58,468 bases of DNA from Robertmurraya siralis (lineage in GTDB: Bacteria > Bacillota > Bacilli > Bacillales > Cytobacillaceae): contig NZ_SWLZ01000027.1 of assembly GCF_005502275.1 (NCBI RefSeq), positions 1-58,468 of the forward strand, read 5' to 3'. How positions within the stretch are numbered: the stretch's first letter is position 1; each line of letters begins with the position of its first letter. Both the position numbers and the translations under genes were made by a program. The notes under the pieces were generated by a model. That model did not search any database. It was not told where the DNA came from and saw nothing but the letters and a program-made list of their open reading frames with translations. Shown here one piece after another: positions 34,001 to 44,706 of this stretch.

Positions 34001-36648
34001 AAGGTTTGATCTTTAGGCAATTTAAACATCGTTTCGGGGCATCTTTATTATTTTTATGTGCTTTTATTCTAATATTTACAATCACACCTTTTGTGATGTT
34101 ATTTTTAGAAAACTCGCAAAAACAAGTCGAATCCGACATCAGCTTTTATGGTCGCGGCAGCTATGATTTGCTTGTTCGACCCCTTGGGATTGAAAGCGAA
34201 ATAGAAAAGAAACGTGGAATTGTCCATGAAAATTACATTGGCTTCGGGAAAGGCGGCATTTCCATCGATCAGTGGAAGGAAATTCAAGACCGCTCCGACA
34301 TTGAAATCGCTGCACCAGTTGCTTCTCTAGGATATTTTACTGGGATTCGGTCAAATATCGGAATTCAAATGCCTGAGTCTTCAACAAGATATGTAGGTCA
34401 ATTTAAAACGACTGACGGGATTAACCATTACCCCATCAGTGAAAAATATGTCTGCGCCATGCTTGAGACCGCTGGCACACTCCCTCTTGAAGTAAAAAGA
34501 TTGTATCCAAAGTTTGAAATTATTTACTCTCATAGCTTATTAAATCTTTGTACTGGTGAAGCCGTTCAATTTCCACTGCCCGTTACCTATCATTTACTAG
34601 TCGGAATTGACCCAGTCGAAGAAGAAAAGTTAACTGGCATCGCCTTTGAGGGAATTAACGAAGAGAATCCCAAATCAGGATATGCAGCAATGAACCAATC
34701 TGCTTTCCCTCATGCTACACTTATTCCTGTCCTAGACAATCAGGATGCGACAGTATCTGTGGAACTTCATGCATTGACTGAGGAGTTGGATATTGGTCCT
34801 GAGGATACTAAAAAATATCGGAATGCACTCGAATTATCAGATGAGTATAAACGGGATGATGTGAACTTTGTCAGATTTGAAGACCTATGGAACCGAAGTC
34901 CGAAAGCTTATAACGATTTCCTTTCTGAAATCGAACAATTGCCACCAACTAACTCGAAAAAACTGACCATCGATATGAGTCCTATGGTAAACCCCTTTAA
35001 TCAGGATAAAGCAATTATGTTGAATGCAGACGGTGAAATGAGCGAGCTTATTGCAGGAAACGGCTATGTTCAAGAATTAGACTTTAATTATACATCAGAA
35101 TATTACCGTGCAAGTCAGCTTATATACGAAGAAAAAAACGGGATGCTGACAATCAAAAAGCTCGGTGAAGAAAATAATGTGCCGCTTTATCGGGAAATAG
35201 AAAAAGTCGGGATGACCTTAACAGAATCACTTGAACATAATGAGCCTGTCTGGATCATTGACCCAGTTGGAGAGTTTGCACCAGGCAAAAGACAGGACAC
35301 TTTAGCATCTAGTCCACTCGGAATTTACCAACAGGCACCTGTAACATTGAAAGACAAAGATGGTAAAGAGAAGACTGTTCAAGCAACCGCCATTCCTGGA
35401 AGTTTTGTAACACCGGCTGCTTCAGGCGTAACCAACATTCACTTAGCAGCGTTGATTAAAGGAGAAAAAGCTATTGATGCCATTCGCGTAAAAGTAGCTG
35501 GAATCGACAGTTATACGAAAGCTACTGCGAAAAAAATTGAAAAGGTTGCGAGCGAGTTAGAGGCAATGGGGCTTCATGTCTCTATCGTAGCTGGAGCGTC
35601 TCCACAAAAGCTAGATGTCAACGTAGAGGGTCTGGGCACTGTCACCGAATCATGGACAACACTTGGTGCAACTGGGACACTGGTGAATCAGTGGGATTTA
35701 ACGAATATGGTTCTTAGTATCGCTTTCTTCTTTGTGGCGGCCACTTACGTCATTAACCGCATACTATTTTGGCAGGTTACCAAAGAACGTGAACTTAAAA
35801 TCCTAAATCTTTTGGGTTGGAATCGAAGACATGTTATGAAATTTTTACGAATGGAGGTCTTCTTCTTAACAGGCATTGCCTGGATTATTTCACTAGCTGG
35901 GATCACGGTATTTCAAACATTGCGAGATACTTCTGTTTCAATTTATATATGGCATTCAGGCTTAACGCTAGCTACTTTTCTTTTTTTATCATACTTTGCC
36001 GGAAAAATTGGAAGAAAGAACACTCCGCAAAGAAAGAACGGAAAAATTGGAAAAGGCTTGTTCTTAAAAAATATAAGTTTTTATCGCAAATATATACGCT
36101 CTCCATTTATTCAGCTTATGTTTGTTAGTGGATTGTCCACATACGTTTACTTGTCACTAACTGAAACCGTTCAGCAAACAAGTGTAACAATACTAGGAGA
36201 ATATGTAAATTTGCAATCGAGCAGCTGGCATATCCTCCTGATTATATGTGCCTATTTACTTGCTATATTAACCTTAGCTGAAGGTTTTACTTCATTATTA
36301 ACCGCAAGACAGCAGGAAATTGGAATTTTTCGTTCAATAGGTTGGAAGAACCGACACATTATCCGCTTCTACCTGCAAGAAATTGGTTTATGGTCAGCGT
36401 GTTCTATTATAATTGGCAATGTTTTATGCATCATCTTGTTTTCTTCACTATTTGGCATCAATCATACAATGTGGATTGTCTGCTGCGTATCTGCCATCGG
36501 GTTTTTCTTAGTAGTTATTCTCTTTGCATTGATCAATCTAGTTTTCTTTCTAAAGAAAGATTTAACTTCAACTCTACAATTAAGAAGAAGAAATTCATTT
36601 AAAAAGTTGGGCAAGGAACAGATTAACCCTTCTAAATTAAATCAGTAG
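33997..36648 (+). CDS. FtsX/MacB-type ABC permease, 883 residues
   Basis: A very large permease. One N-terminal TM lies near residues 13-34, a ~500-residue extracytoplasmic domain follows, then a TM/FtsX block around 575-690 (loop ERELKILNLLGWNRRHVMKFL) and a second at about 745-860 (loop RQQEIGIFRSIGWKNRHIIRF). The two loops are the FtsX signatures. The long periplasmic-type domain is the substrate-interacting part. Together with the ATPase it forms a complete exporter. A strong terminator follows. The role is unknown; bacteriocin immunity or export is one possibility given the upstream secreted protein. Confidence 0.85.
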   Translation: MKGLIFRQFKHRFGASLLFLCAFILIFTITPFVMLFLENSQKQVESDISFYGRGSYDLLVRPLGIESEIEKKRGIVHENYIGFGKGGISIDQWKEIQDRSDIEIAAPVASLGYFTGIRSNIGIQMPESSTRYVGQFKTTDGINHYPISEKYVCAMLETAGTLPLEVKRLYPKFEIIYSHSLLNLCTGEAVQFPLPVTYHLLVGIDPVEEEKLTGIAFEGINEENPKSGYAAMNQSAFPHATLIPVLDNQDATVSVELHALTEELDIGPEDTKKYRNALELSDEYKRDDVNFVRFEDLWNRSPKAYNDFLSEIEQLPPTNSKKLTIDMSPMVNPFNQDKAIMLNADGEMSELIAGNGYVQELDFNYTSEYYRASQLIYEEKNGMLTIKKLGEENNVPLYREIEKVGMTLTESLEHNEPVWIIDPVGEFAPGKRQDTLASSPLGIYQQAPVTLKDKDGKEKTVQATAIPGSFVTPAASGVTNIHLAALIKGEKAIDAIRVKVAGIDSYTKATAKKIEKVASELEAMGLHVSIVAGASPQKLDVNVEGLGTVTESWTTLGATGTLVNQWDLTNMVLSIAFFFVAATYVINRILFWQVTKERELKILNLLGWNRRHVMKFLRMEVFFLTGIAWIISLAGITVFQTLRDTSVSIYIWHSGLTLATFLFLSYFAGKIGRKNTPQRKNGKIGKGLFLKNISFYRKYIRSPFIQLMFVSGLSTYVYLSLTETVQQTSVTILGEYVNLQSSSWHILLIICAYLLAILTLAEGFTSLLTARQQEIGIFRSIGWKNRHIIRFYLQEIGLWSACSIIIGNVLCIILFSSLFGINHTMWIVCCVSAIGFFLVVILFALINLVFFLKKDLTSTLQLRRRNSFKKLGKEQINPSKLNQ

Positions 36649-36671
36649 CTTATTCAGACTTACGAACTATC

Positions 36672-36716
36672 AAGCAAGCAGGAAAACAAATAAGTTGTTT
36701 TCCCGCTTGCTTTTCC
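36672..36716 (+). terminator. Terminator after the ABC permease
   Basis: The arms AAGCAAGCAGGAAAAC and GTTTTCCCGCTTGCTT (one mismatch) enclose a 9 nt loop and run into TTTT. Confidence 0.85.
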
Positions 36717-36858
36717 ATTTTCCATGATTTTTCTCATTAAGATGAATGGTTACTATTTAAATTGTACGGAATCCGCTTTGTTCTTATAAATGTTAGCCCT
36801 ATTAAAAAAGTAACGTTAGTTTCTAATCCCTTTAGTTGATATCGATTTTACAAATTAT

Positions 36859-37692
36859 TTAAAAATGAAAGTTATCTGGATCGGCACCTGTACGTTCATT
36901 AATATTTAAACCACTTATTCGCTGCATATCCTCTTCAGCAAGCGTAAAATCAAAAATATTTGCATTATCAACAATACGACTCTCTGTAATCGACTTGGGT
37001 ATCGTAACAACATGATTTTGTAAATCCCAGCGTAAGATGACCTGAGCAGAGTTTTTATTATACTTGTTTGCAATTTCAACGATAGTTGGATCATTTAGAA
37101 GCTGCCCCTTTTTTAAAGGAGACCATGCTTCAAGTTGGATTTTTTCTCTTTCACAGTATGCGCGAACTTCCTCTTGGGTTAAATGAGGATGATACTCCAC
37201 TTGGTTCACAGCTGGTTTTACTTCACAAACAGCTAAAATATCCTCTAAATGATGAACATTAAAGTTACTAACTCCAATTGCACGGACCTTTCCTTCTTTA
37301 TATATTTTTTCCAAGGCTCTCCATGTATCAACATATTTGCCCTTTACAGGCCAATGAATTAAGTATAGATCAAGATAGTCCATATCAAGCTTTTCAAGAG
37401 TAGACTCAAATGCTTTTATAGTAGATTCATACCCTTGATCCGAATTCCAAACTTTTGAGGTAATAAACAATTGATCGCGCGGTACACCACACTCTTTAAC
37501 TGCTCGGCCAACTCCTTCTTCATTATTATAGAAGGAAGCTGTATCAATGCTGCGATACCCATTTTTAATGGCTGTTTTTACTGCATCCACAAGCACTTGA
37601 CCATCTTCTACTTTAAATACTCCTAAGCCCATCCACGGCATATGAACACCATTATTTAACACTGTTGTATCTTGTAAACTGTTAACCATCAT
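36859..37692 (-). CDS. Aldo/keto reductase
   Basis: A 277-residue TIM-barrel NADPH oxidoreductase. The catalytic tetrad is visible as Asp in SIDTASFYNNEEGVG (with the Tyr), Lys in FITSKVWN and His in LYLIHWPVKG. The cofactor end reads IPKSITESRIVDN. It resembles the 2,5-diketo-gluconate reductase/YvgN group. It is the last gene of the galactonate cluster, 14 bp after the hydroxyacid dehydrogenase, so it probably acts on a sugar acid or aldehyde of this pathway. The precise substrate cannot be inferred. Confidence 0.9.
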   Translation of the reverse strand: MMVNSLQDTTVLNNGVHMPWMGLGVFKVEDGQVLVDAVKTAIKNGYRSIDTASFYNNEEGVGRAVKECGVPRDQLFITSKVWNSDQGYESTIKAFESTLEKLDMDYLDLYLIHWPVKGKYVDTWRALEKIYKEGKVRAIGVSNFNVHHLEDILAVCEVKPAVNQVEYHPHLTQEEVRAYCEREKIQLEAWSPLKKGQLLNDPTIVEIANKYNKNSAQVILRWDLQNHVVTIPKSITESRIVDNANIFDFTLAEEDMQRISGLNINERTGADPDNFHF

Positions 37693-37706
37693 ATTTCCCC
37701 CTGCTT

Positions 37707-38687
37707 TTATTTCTCTATCAATATTTTTAACTCCGGCACAATATTTTCTGGTACTTTACCCGTGACACCTGCTACCAAGTTTTCTGCAGCTTTCATTGCC
37801 ATATCGAACCGAGCTTTTGCAGTTGCCGAGCCAATATGAGGTAGTGTAACTACATTGTCCATTTTCAGTAGTGGATTATCTTTTTCAACAGGCTCCTCTT
37901 CAAATACGTCTAAGCCAGCACCACGGATTATTCCATTTTGAAGGGCTTTAATCAGCGCCTTTTCATCAACAACCTTACCGCGTGAGCAATTGATAAAAAA
38001 AGCTGTTGATCTCATCAAACTAAACTCTTTTTCTCCAATTAATTGATAGGTGGAATCTGTCAATGGCAGCATCACCAAAACAAAATCCGAATTTTTCAGT
38101 AAAAATTCTGTTTCACAATACTTGATTCCATATCTCTCTTCTAAATCGGGCTTCCTCGTTCGGTTCGTATATAAAACGTTCATTTCAAAACCCAAGGCTG
38201 CTCTTCTGGCAATCTTTTCGCCTATTCTGCCCATTCCAATGATGCCTAATGTAGCATGATGAACATCCTGACCATAAAAATCGTCTTCTATCCCCCTCCA
38301 TTTTCCACTTTTTACAAACTGATCAAGCTCTGCTAATCTCCTGGCAGAAGTAAGTATTAACCCAAAAGCTAAATCGGCAACCGTTTCATCTAACACGTAA
38401 GGGGTATGGGTTCCAATGACATTTCTTGCCTTCATGGCTTCAATATCAAAAGCATCATATCCAACTGCGACATTGCTAACGACCTTTAATCGCGGTGCAT
38501 ATGCTAAAAACTCTTCAGTGATTATCCCTTTGGGTGTCATCAAGCCTTCAACATCTTCCACTTCCTTTAGTAAAACCTCTTTTGGAATAGGCTCTTCATG
38601 GTTCCATATTTTATAATCGCAGTAATTAGCAATTAATTCTTCCACTTCTTTAGGTATTGGTTTCGCAATATATACTTTTGGTTTCAC
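37707..38687 (-). CDS. D-2-hydroxyacid dehydrogenase (glyoxylate/ketogluconate reductase type)
   Basis: A 326-residue NAD(P)-dependent enzyme. The nucleotide site is [16 protein letters not shown], and the catalytic Arg ([10 protein letters not shown]), Glu (DVFEEEPVE) and His (LPHIGSAT) are all present. It belongs to the GhrB/glycerate dehydrogenase group, reducing glyoxylate, hydroxypyruvate or 2-ketogluconate. In this cluster it could process glyceraldehyde-derived or side-product ketoacids. It is followed at 14 bp by the aldo/keto reductase and preceded by dgoD. Confidence 0.9.
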   Translation of the reverse strand: MKPKVYIAKPIPKEVEELIANYCDYKIWNHEEPIPKEVLLKEVEDVEGLMTPKGIITEEFLAYAPRLKVVSNVAVGYDAFDIEAMKARNVIGTHTPYVLDETVADLAFGLILTSARRLAELDQFVKSGKWRGIEDDFYGQDVHHATLGIIGMGRIGEKIARRAALGFEMNVLYTNRTRKPDLEERYGIKYCETEFLLKNSDFVLVMLPLTDSTYQLIGEKEFSLMRSTAFFINCSRGKVVDEKALIKALQNGIIRGAGLDVFEEEPVEKDNPLLKMDNVVTLPHIGSATAKARFDMAMKAAENLVAGVTGKVPENIVPELKILIEK

Positions 38688-38729
38688 TTTCTTGCTTTTC
38701 CCCCTTACACTTTTGAAAAACCCATAAAA

Positions 38730-39878
38730 TTACCACTCGGCAATACTGCCGTCATTATGACGCCACACAGGGTTCCTCCAATTATGACTGGTTACCGCTT
38801 GTTTCCTTACTTGCTCTTCATCAACCTCAATTCCTAATCCTGGACCTTGCGGAATCTTCACAAATCCATCCTCATATTCAAAAACAGATTTATCCTTAAT
38901 ATAGTCCAGTAAATCACTGCCTTGATTATAGTGGATACCTAAACTTTGTTCCTGAATAAAGGCATTATGAGCAGTTGCATCTAGCTGTAAACACGAGGCA
39001 AGCGCAATTGGTCCTAATGGACAATGTGGAGCAAGAGCAACATCATAAGCCTCAGCCATACTAGCAATTTTTTTACACTCCGTTATCCCGCCTGCATGGG
39101 ACAAGTCTGGTTGAATAATATCTGCATAGCCATCAGAAAGCAAATCTTTGAAATCCCAACGTGAAAACATCCGTTCACCGGTAGCAATCGGAATAGTTGT
39201 GTGATTGGCAATTTCGCGTAATGCTTCATTATTTTCAGCAAGAACAGGCTCTTCAATAAACATCGGACGAAACTGTTCTAATTCTTTCGCTAAAATCTTG
39301 GCCATCGGTTTATGAACACGACCATGGAAATCAACTCCAATTCCTATATACTGACCAACCGCTTCACGTACGGCAGCAATTCGTTCCACTGCTTGATCAA
39401 TTTTCTCATAAGAATCAATATATTGAAGTTCTTCGGTGCCGTTCATTTTAACAGCAGTAAATCCTGCCTCTACAACATCCTTAGCTGCTTGACCGACATC
39501 TGAAGGACGATCTCCACCAATCCAAGAATACACTTTAATTGAATCTCGACATGCACCACCTAATAGTTGATAAATAGGCGTGTTGAAATATTTCCCCTTA
39601 ATGTCCCAAAGTGCTTGATCAATTCCTGAAATCGCACTCATAAGAATCGGACCGCCTCGATAAAATCCTGAACGATACAATGTACTCCAGTGATCCTCAA
39701 TTCGAAGCGGATCCTTACCAATTAAATACTCCATTAATTCCTCGACACATGCCTTTACTGTATGTGCTCTACCTTCGATCACTGGTTCTCCCCAGCCGGC
39801 TATCCCTTCATCCGTTTCTATTTTTAAAAATAACCAACGAGGCGGAACCTGGAAAAGTTCAAAACTACGAATTTTCAT
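38730..39878 (-). CDS. dgoD: D-galactonate dehydratase
   Basis: A 382-residue enolase-superfamily enzyme with near line-by-line likeness to E. coli DgoD as I recall it: [43 protein letters not shown] and [14 protein letters not shown]. Metal ligands are Asp in [14 protein letters not shown], Glu in IEEP and Glu in GERM; catalytic His are in DFHGR and APHCPLG. It dehydrates D-galactonate to 2-dehydro-3-deoxy-D-galactonate. It overlaps the end of tctA by 4 nt. Confidence 0.95.
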   Translation of the reverse strand: MKIRSFELFQVPPRWLFLKIETDEGIAGWGEPVIEGRAHTVKACVEELMEYLIGKDPLRIEDHWSTLYRSGFYRGGPILMSAISGIDQALWDIKGKYFNTPIYQLLGGACRDSIKVYSWIGGDRPSDVGQAAKDVVEAGFTAVKMNGTEELQYIDSYEKIDQAVERIAAVREAVGQYIGIGVDFHGRVHKPMAKILAKELEQFRPMFIEEPVLAENNEALREIANHTTIPIATGERMFSRWDFKDLLSDGYADIIQPDLSHAGGITECKKIASMAEAYDVALAPHCPLGPIALASCLQLDATAHNAFIQEQSLGIHYNQGSDLLDYIKDKSVFEYEDGFVKIPQGPGLGIEVDEEQVRKQAVTSHNWRNPVWRHNDGSIAEW

Positions 39879-41374
39879 AACAACTCTCCTTTGCCATTTC
39901 TTTTATTCTGGAGTACTGCTTTAAATATTGGCGTAAATAACGTAATAATGGCAATTGTTAAGAGCACAACTGTAATTGGCCTTGTGAAAAATATGCTTAT
40001 ATCCCCTTCTGACATAACAAGAGAGCGTCTGAAATTACTTTCCATCATTGGTCCTAAAATTAAACCTAAAATAATCGGAGAAGCTGGGAACTCAAATTTT
40101 TTCAAGAAGTAGCCAATGACTCCTGCAACAAACATCACAACTACATCGAAATAATTGTTCCCTAATGAGTAGGAACCAACCACACATAGGACGATGATCA
40201 TCGGTATCAATACCGCTTTAGGGATCAATAAGACTTTAGTAAATAAACGGATACCAGCTAAACCAATGAATAGCATAAAAACATTTGCTAGTAGCATTCC
40301 GACAAATAATGTGTAAACAATTGGCCCGTTAGTCTCAAACAACATTGGACCTGGCTGCAATCCTTGCACCATTAAAGCTCCTAAAAGAACTGCTGTAACC
40401 GCATCTCCAGGTATCCCTAACGTTAATAAAGGGATCATTGCTCCACCCGTTACACTATTATTAGCCGCTTCCGGTGCCGCAACACCCTTTAAGGCCCCTT
40501 TGCCAAATTCCTCTTTATTTTTCGAAAACCGCTTGGCTTCGTTATAGGCAACAAATGCCGAAATATCAGCTCCTGCTCCAGGAATCATCCCAATAAAGGT
40601 TCCTATTCCTGATGAACGAAGCATCGTGCCAATTAACATTTTAAATTCTTGCCATTTTAACTTTATTTTTTCAACCTTCATAGCTACTTGTCGAGAGGAA
40701 AACAAATTTTCCATTGAATGAAATGCTTCTGATGCAGCAAATAACCCAATCATCACAGGAATAAAGTTTACTCCTGTCATTAAATCCATCGAATCAAAGG
40801 TGAATCGAGGGAATCCTCCAATCGGATCTAAGCCAATTGTCGCAATTAACAATCCGATTAGACCAGCAATCAAACCTTTAGACATTGATTTCCCAGAAAT
40901 ACTCGAAACAATGGAAAGACCAAATAAGGCAAGAGCAAATGATTCAGGTGCACTAAATTTCAAAGCAAAGTTGGCTAGTTGAGGGGCAACTAAAATTAGA
41001 ACAATAACACTCAATAACCCACCTATCGTTGAGGCAATCGTAGAAACGGTTAATGCTTTATTTGCTAATCCTCTTTTTGCTAAAGCAAAACCATCCAATG
41101 CTGTAGCGGCTGATGCAGGTGTCCCTGGGGTGTTGATTAAAATTGCCGTAAGGGAACCACCATAGACAGAACCAAAATAGACACCAACTAAAAGCAGTAT
41201 CCCTGATACGGCTTCCATTCCAAACGTCACAGGTAAGATTAAAGCAACTCCCATCGTAGATGTTAATCCAGGCAAAGAGCCGATAGAGATTCCAATTAAT
41301 AAACCGATAATTATTACAAGTAGAACTTGCCATTGCAAAGCGTTGGCTAAACCTTCTGTTAGTAAACTCATCAA
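39875..41374 (-). CDS. tctA: Tripartite tricarboxylate-type transporter, large permease TctA
   Basis: A 499-residue, about 10-12 TM protein of the TctA family. The conserved block [20 protein letters not shown] is near residue 20, [20 protein letters not shown] near 73, and the second-half repeat [20 protein letters not shown] near 260. It forms the membrane channel with TctB and receives substrate from TctC. In this operon the cargo is probably a sugar acid such as galactonate, an inference from the dgo genes on both sides. It lies 18 bp after tctB. Confidence 0.92.
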   Translation of the reverse strand: MMSLLTEGLANALQWQVLLVIIIGLLIGISIGSLPGLTSTMGVALILPVTFGMEAVSGILLLVGVYFGSVYGGSLTAILINTPGTPASAATALDGFALAKRGLANKALTVSTIASTIGGLLSVIVLILVAPQLANFALKFSAPESFALALFGLSIVSSISGKSMSKGLIAGLIGLLIATIGLDPIGGFPRFTFDSMDLMTGVNFIPVMIGLFAASEAFHSMENLFSSRQVAMKVEKIKLKWQEFKMLIGTMLRSSGIGTFIGMIPGAGADISAFVAYNEAKRFSKNKEEFGKGALKGVAAPEAANNSVTGGAMIPLLTLGIPGDAVTAVLLGALMVQGLQPGPMLFETNGPIVYTLFVGMLLANVFMLFIGLAGIRLFTKVLLIPKAVLIPMIIVLCVVGSYSLGNNYFDVVVMFVAGVIGYFLKKFEFPASPIILGLILGPMMESNFRRSLVMSEGDISIFFTRPITVVLLTIAIITLFTPIFKAVLQNKRNGKGELL

Positions 41375-41392
41375 AGCTGAATCACCTCCTGG

Positions 41393-41842
41393 TTACGAAA
41401 ATAACGATCCTAATGGAATTGCTACTTTCAATAGTTTCTCGAAAACAACAAAGATAAACAAAGGGGTTCCTAACGATACGCTAATAAGCGCCATTTTATT
41501 TCGGACTTTTGAAAATACTAATAAAGCAAAAACAAATAGCGCTGTAGATAGGTAGAACCCGAGATAAGGGATCAGAATAAGATAGAGCAAAACAAATCCC
41601 ATTGTGGCCAGTGCATAACCGATCGTGCGCTCTGTCCCTTCTTTTTTACTCTGATCACGAAATCCTTGAATTATTAGTAACCCACCAAGTAAGACAATAA
41701 GTCCACAATACACCCTCGGCATAAACGCTGGCCCAACATCCTGTGTCGCTGTTTCTGGAAACTGAAACGTTAACGAATAAAAGAAGCCTGCGATCATAAT
41801 TACAACGACCCCACTAATTATGTTTGGAATTTTCATCTGCAC
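41393..41842 (-). CDS. tctB: Tripartite tricarboxylate-type transporter, small permease TctB
   Basis: A 149-residue, four-TM protein with the TctB arrangement: helix 1 IISGVVVIMIAGFFYSLTF, then the conserved DVGPAFMPRVYCGLIVLLGG (Pro-Arg motif) and two helices ending at residue ~149. TctB members are poorly conserved, so assignment rests on length, the GPAFMPR motif and the gene order tctC-tctB-tctA. Confidence 0.85.
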   Translation of the reverse strand: MQMKIPNIISGVVVIMIAGFFYSLTFQFPETATQDVGPAFMPRVYCGLIVLLGGLLIIQGFRDQSKKEGTERTIGYALATMGFVLLYLILIPYLGFYLSTALFVFALLVFSKVRNKMALISVSLGTPLFIFVVFEKLLKVAIPLGSLFS

Positions 41843-41877
41843 CCAACCCCCAAATAAGTAAAGCTTTAAAGGGTTAA

Positions 41878-41912
41878 GTCCACCCAGAGAACCTCTAAAT
41901 CTCTAAGTGGAC
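41878..41912 (-). promoter_or_regulatory. Intercistronic hairpin between tctC and tctB
   Basis: GTCCAC (41878-41883) and GTGGAC (41907-41912) pair, with an inner AGAGA/TCTCT stem. No T-run follows. Such a structure after a binding-protein gene often raises its mRNA level relative to the permease genes; that is an inference here. Confidence 0.5.
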
Positions 41913-41953
41913 CCACCCCATTTGTTTTAATAGAAATGCTTGGGATTTTCCCT

Positions 41954-42952
41954 TTAATGTAAGTCTAAATCCTTGATCATCTTTCCAAATAATTCGTAAT
42001 TCTCATCCATAAATTGCTGAAACTCGTTTGAACTTTTCAATTGAATACCAAGACCGCTATTTTCCATGAAGCTCGTGAACTCTTCTTGTTCAGCCGCTTT
42101 CATAAATGCAGCTTCAAGCGTTGCTACAATATCATCTGGGGTATCCTTTGGAACGGTTAACCCTCTCCAAGTACCAATATTGCTGACTTCTAAACCAGCT
42201 TCACTAAAGGTGGGTACATCTGGAATAATATTTGATCTTTCATCAGACATAACAGCCAATGTTTTAAGGTTGCCAGCATCAAGCTGTGTCTTTACTTCTG
42301 CAGGACTAACTGTTACGGCATCAACATGACCGCCTACTAATGCTGTTACTGCAGGTGCAGCGCCCTCAAAAGGGACGTGATTTAATTCGATTCCAGCTTC
42401 TGCCCCAACGATTTCAGCAGCAATATGCCAGATTGAGCCTGTACCAGCGTTACCGATTTTCAGACCTGGATTTTCCTTTGCATAGGCAATAAATTCCTCT
42501 ACCGTGTCATACGGTGCATCTGCAGGTACGGTCAGTGCAGCAGGATCTAGATTAATTAGGGCAATTGGCTTAAAATCATTATGAGTTAATGGGGAAAGCC
42601 CTAAATGTTCAAACATCGTTAATTCTACAAATACCATTGATACGGTATATCCATCCGGCTTAGCGTTCGCTCCTTCTGTCATCCCAACTGAACCGCTTCC
42701 ACCTGTTTTATTAACGACCCCAATTGATTTCCCTAAAAACTTTTCTGCTGAAGCAACTAATGCTCTAGCCGTTGTATCTGTTCCACCACCCGCAGCTGCA
42801 GGAACGATCAAGGTGACTGGTTTACTCGGATAATCTTTATCTCCTGAATTATCTGTATTACCTGAACTTTCTTTAGTACTACAAGCAGCTAAAACAAAGA
42901 TTAAAGTTGAAACAATAAATAAACCCAGAAATTTCTTCATTGAGTTTTTCAT
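41954..42952 (-). CDS. tctC: Tripartite tricarboxylate-type substrate-binding lipoprotein TctC (Bug family)
   Basis: A 332-residue exported lipoprotein. The signal peptide is FLGLFIVSTLIFVLAACS with a lipobox Cys at about residue 24. The Bug-family fold is shown by YPSKPVTLIVPAAAGGGTDT, KTGGSGSVGMTEGANAKPDG and the GHVDAVTVSPAEVKTQLDAG segment. It captures a small carboxylate outside the membrane for TctAB. It is the first transport gene after dgoK, with a cre-like site in front. Confidence 0.92.
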   Translation of the reverse strand: MKNSMKKFLGLFIVSTLIFVLAACSTKESSGNTDNSGDKDYPSKPVTLIVPAAAGGGTDTTARALVASAEKFLGKSIGVVNKTGGSGSVGMTEGANAKPDGYTVSMVFVELTMFEHLGLSPLTHNDFKPIALINLDPAALTVPADAPYDTVEEFIAYAKENPGLKIGNAGTGSIWHIAAEIVGAEAGIELNHVPFEGAAPAVTALVGGHVDAVTVSPAEVKTQLDAGNLKTLAVMSDERSNIIPDVPTFSEAGLEVSNIGTWRGLTVPKDTPDDIVATLEAAFMKAAEQEEFTSFMENSGLGIQLKSSNEFQQFMDENYELFGKMIKDLDLH

Positions 42953-42987
42953 ATATAAACCCCCAATTTTTTATGTTATTTTTTATA

Positions 42988-43001
42988 ATTAAACGCTTCC
43001 A
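42988..43001. promoter_or_regulatory. cre-like site upstream of tctC
   Basis: On the minus strand the site reads TGGAAGCGTTTAAT, close to the CcpA consensus TGNAAGCGNWWWCA. It lies between dgoK and tctC. Confidence 0.5.
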
Positions 43002-43007
43002 TTACGA

Positions 43008-44018
43008 TTAAGTGAAGGTTCTTATGCTTCTTGAACCAATTTCTTGAGCCCCATAAACTAAGGAATACTCAACTTGTTCATTCGTTGCCTCGATTATTTT
43101 CCAATCATAATCCAAACATTTTAAAAGATGCGTAAATACTTTTCTTAATGGATTAGTTCCACCAACAATAATCCATTCCATTTTTTCAAATCTATCAATT
43201 GATTTTAACAGCGCTTGAATATCCTCATAAATCACAGATCCTACGAAGTAGTTTGCTCGTTGATTCGCATCTAAACTAGAAAACAACTGCAACAGCCGAA
43301 TATGGTAGAAGCTTCTTGTTAAACCAAATTGTTTCGAAGCAGTAAACCCTTGCTCTAACATCTTTTCATCAATACAATTGATGAGGTCTTGACTAAGTGC
43401 ATCTGAGAGGATGGTTTCTTTTTGCATTGCAAGCAGGATCTCACCACCCAATGTTGATAGACATGAAGTCAATGTCTTATTTTCATCAACTACAACAAAT
43501 TTTGTATGAGAACCAGGAAGAAGCATAATTCCTTTTCCCTGTACATCTATTTGTTTTAACAGGCCAAAGGTTTCTACTTCTTCACCACGCATAATATCAA
43601 ACTGATTAATCGAATCGAAAGCATTTCCAACTTCTGTACTAATCTTATTTTTCATTCCTGGCACAAACACACATGGAATATTAAAAAACTCTTTCAGATG
43701 ACTCACTTTAGAATGATTAACGAAATCTTCTAAACTAGCTGGACATGTGATGTGAGGTATCTCGTAAACCCCTAAATTTGAGGTGATCATTCCTGATGCA
43801 ATGATATAGTTTATGTCAGAAGGCACTAGTTGGTTGTTCTCAAGAATTCTTTGAATTCCTGCCTTTAATTGATTAATCAAATTTCCATTGTGCCCTTCTA
43901 TCGCTGTATTTCTGACACCTATTCGAATTTTCTCAATATCGATCACTTTGTTTTCATTCTTATTGAATAATCTAATACGAGAGTTTGTTGTTCCTGAATC
44001 AATTAATAATACATTCAT
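43008..44018 (-). CDS. dgoK: 2-dehydro-3-deoxygalactonokinase
   Basis: About 336 residues. The N-terminal ASKHA-type phosphate loop is VLLIDSGTTNSRIRLF, and the DgoK hallmark LLPGSHTKFVVVDE is near the middle. It phosphorylates 2-dehydro-3-deoxy-D-galactonate (KDGal) at O6. ATG 44018 is chosen because the frame upstream to 44072 overlaps dgoA and has no ribosome site; 19 bp then separate the genes. The C-terminal part (IVGGTNPLRKVF) fits the family. Confidence 0.88.
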   Translation of the reverse strand: MNVLLIDSGTTNSRIRLFNKNENKVIDIEKIRIGVRNTAIEGHNGNLINQLKAGIQRILENNQLVPSDINYIIASGMITSNLGVYEIPHITCPASLEDFVNHSKVSHLKEFFNIPCVFVPGMKNKISTEVGNAFDSINQFDIMRGEEVETFGLLKQIDVQGKGIMLLPGSHTKFVVVDENKTLTSCLSTLGGEILLAMQKETILSDALSQDLINCIDEKMLEQGFTASKQFGLTRSFYHIRLLQLFSSLDANQRANYFVGSVIYEDIQALLKSIDRFEKMEWIIVGGTNPLRKVFTHLLKCLDYDWKIIEATNEQVEYSLVYGAQEIGSRSIRTFT

Positions 44019-44037
44019 TTTCTTTACCAACTCTTTT

Positions 44038-44685
44038 TTATAGTCTATTGGAAGGTTGAACTTTGTTAACAATATTCACAAATTTACTTGCTCGTTTTTC
44101 TATCTCTTCATAATTACCTTGATGGACAAGTGTATCTTCAACTAGAGAACTTCCTATCCCTAAGGCACTAACTCCCGCACTAAGATACTCCTTCACATTC
44201 TCTATTGAAATTCCACCGACTGCCATTATGGCTATATGTTGTAATGGACCTTTGATATCAGAGATAAACTTCGGTCCAAGTGTTCGAATTGGAAAAATCT
44301 TCACCATCTTCGCACCATATTCATAGGCAGTGAGGATTTCTGTCGGGGTAAACACACCCGGAACTATTGGGACGTCATATCGGTTTGCCATTTCGATTGT
44401 GCTTTGCTTAAGTGTAGGTGTTAGGATAAAACTAGCACCTGATAAAATGGCCGCTCTCGCAGTCTCAGAATCCAGCACCGTTCCAGCACCAACATGTAAA
44501 TCGGGATATAATTCTTTGATCTTTTCAATTCCCTTCAAAGCACCCGGAGTATTCATTGTAACCTCAACAATTCGAATACCACCTCTATAAAGGCTATGGA
44601 CTACTTCCACAATTTCATTAGAACGATCAGACCTTATAATAGAAACTAACTTATTTTGCTCAATATCATTCAATATGGAATTCAA
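44038..44685 (-). CDS. dgoA: 2-dehydro-3-deoxy-6-phosphogalactonate aldolase
   Basis: A 215-residue class I aldolase of the KDPG/KDPGal family. The catalytic Lys is in AKMVKIFPIRTLGPKF, with Glu in IVEVTMNTPGALKG and the GAGTVLD loop. It splits KDPGal into pyruvate and glyceraldehyde-3-phosphate. The start is TTG 44685 after GGTGGTGAG. It is the first gene of the operon, with a consensus promoter and two IclR-type operators in front. The assignment to KDPGal, not KDPG, rests on dgoK and dgoD. Confidence 0.88.
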   Translation of the reverse strand: MNSILNDIEQNKLVSIIRSDRSNEIVEVVHSLYRGGIRIVEVTMNTPGALKGIEKIKELYPDLHVGAGTVLDSETARAAILSGASFILTPTLKQSTIEMANRYDVPIVPGVFTPTEILTAYEYGAKMVKIFPIRTLGPKFISDIKGPLQHIAIMAVGGISIENVKEYLSAGVSALGIGSSLVEDTLVHQGNYEEIEKRASKFVNIVNKVQPSNRL

Positions 44686-44706
44686 TTTCTCTCACCACCT
44701 TATTAC

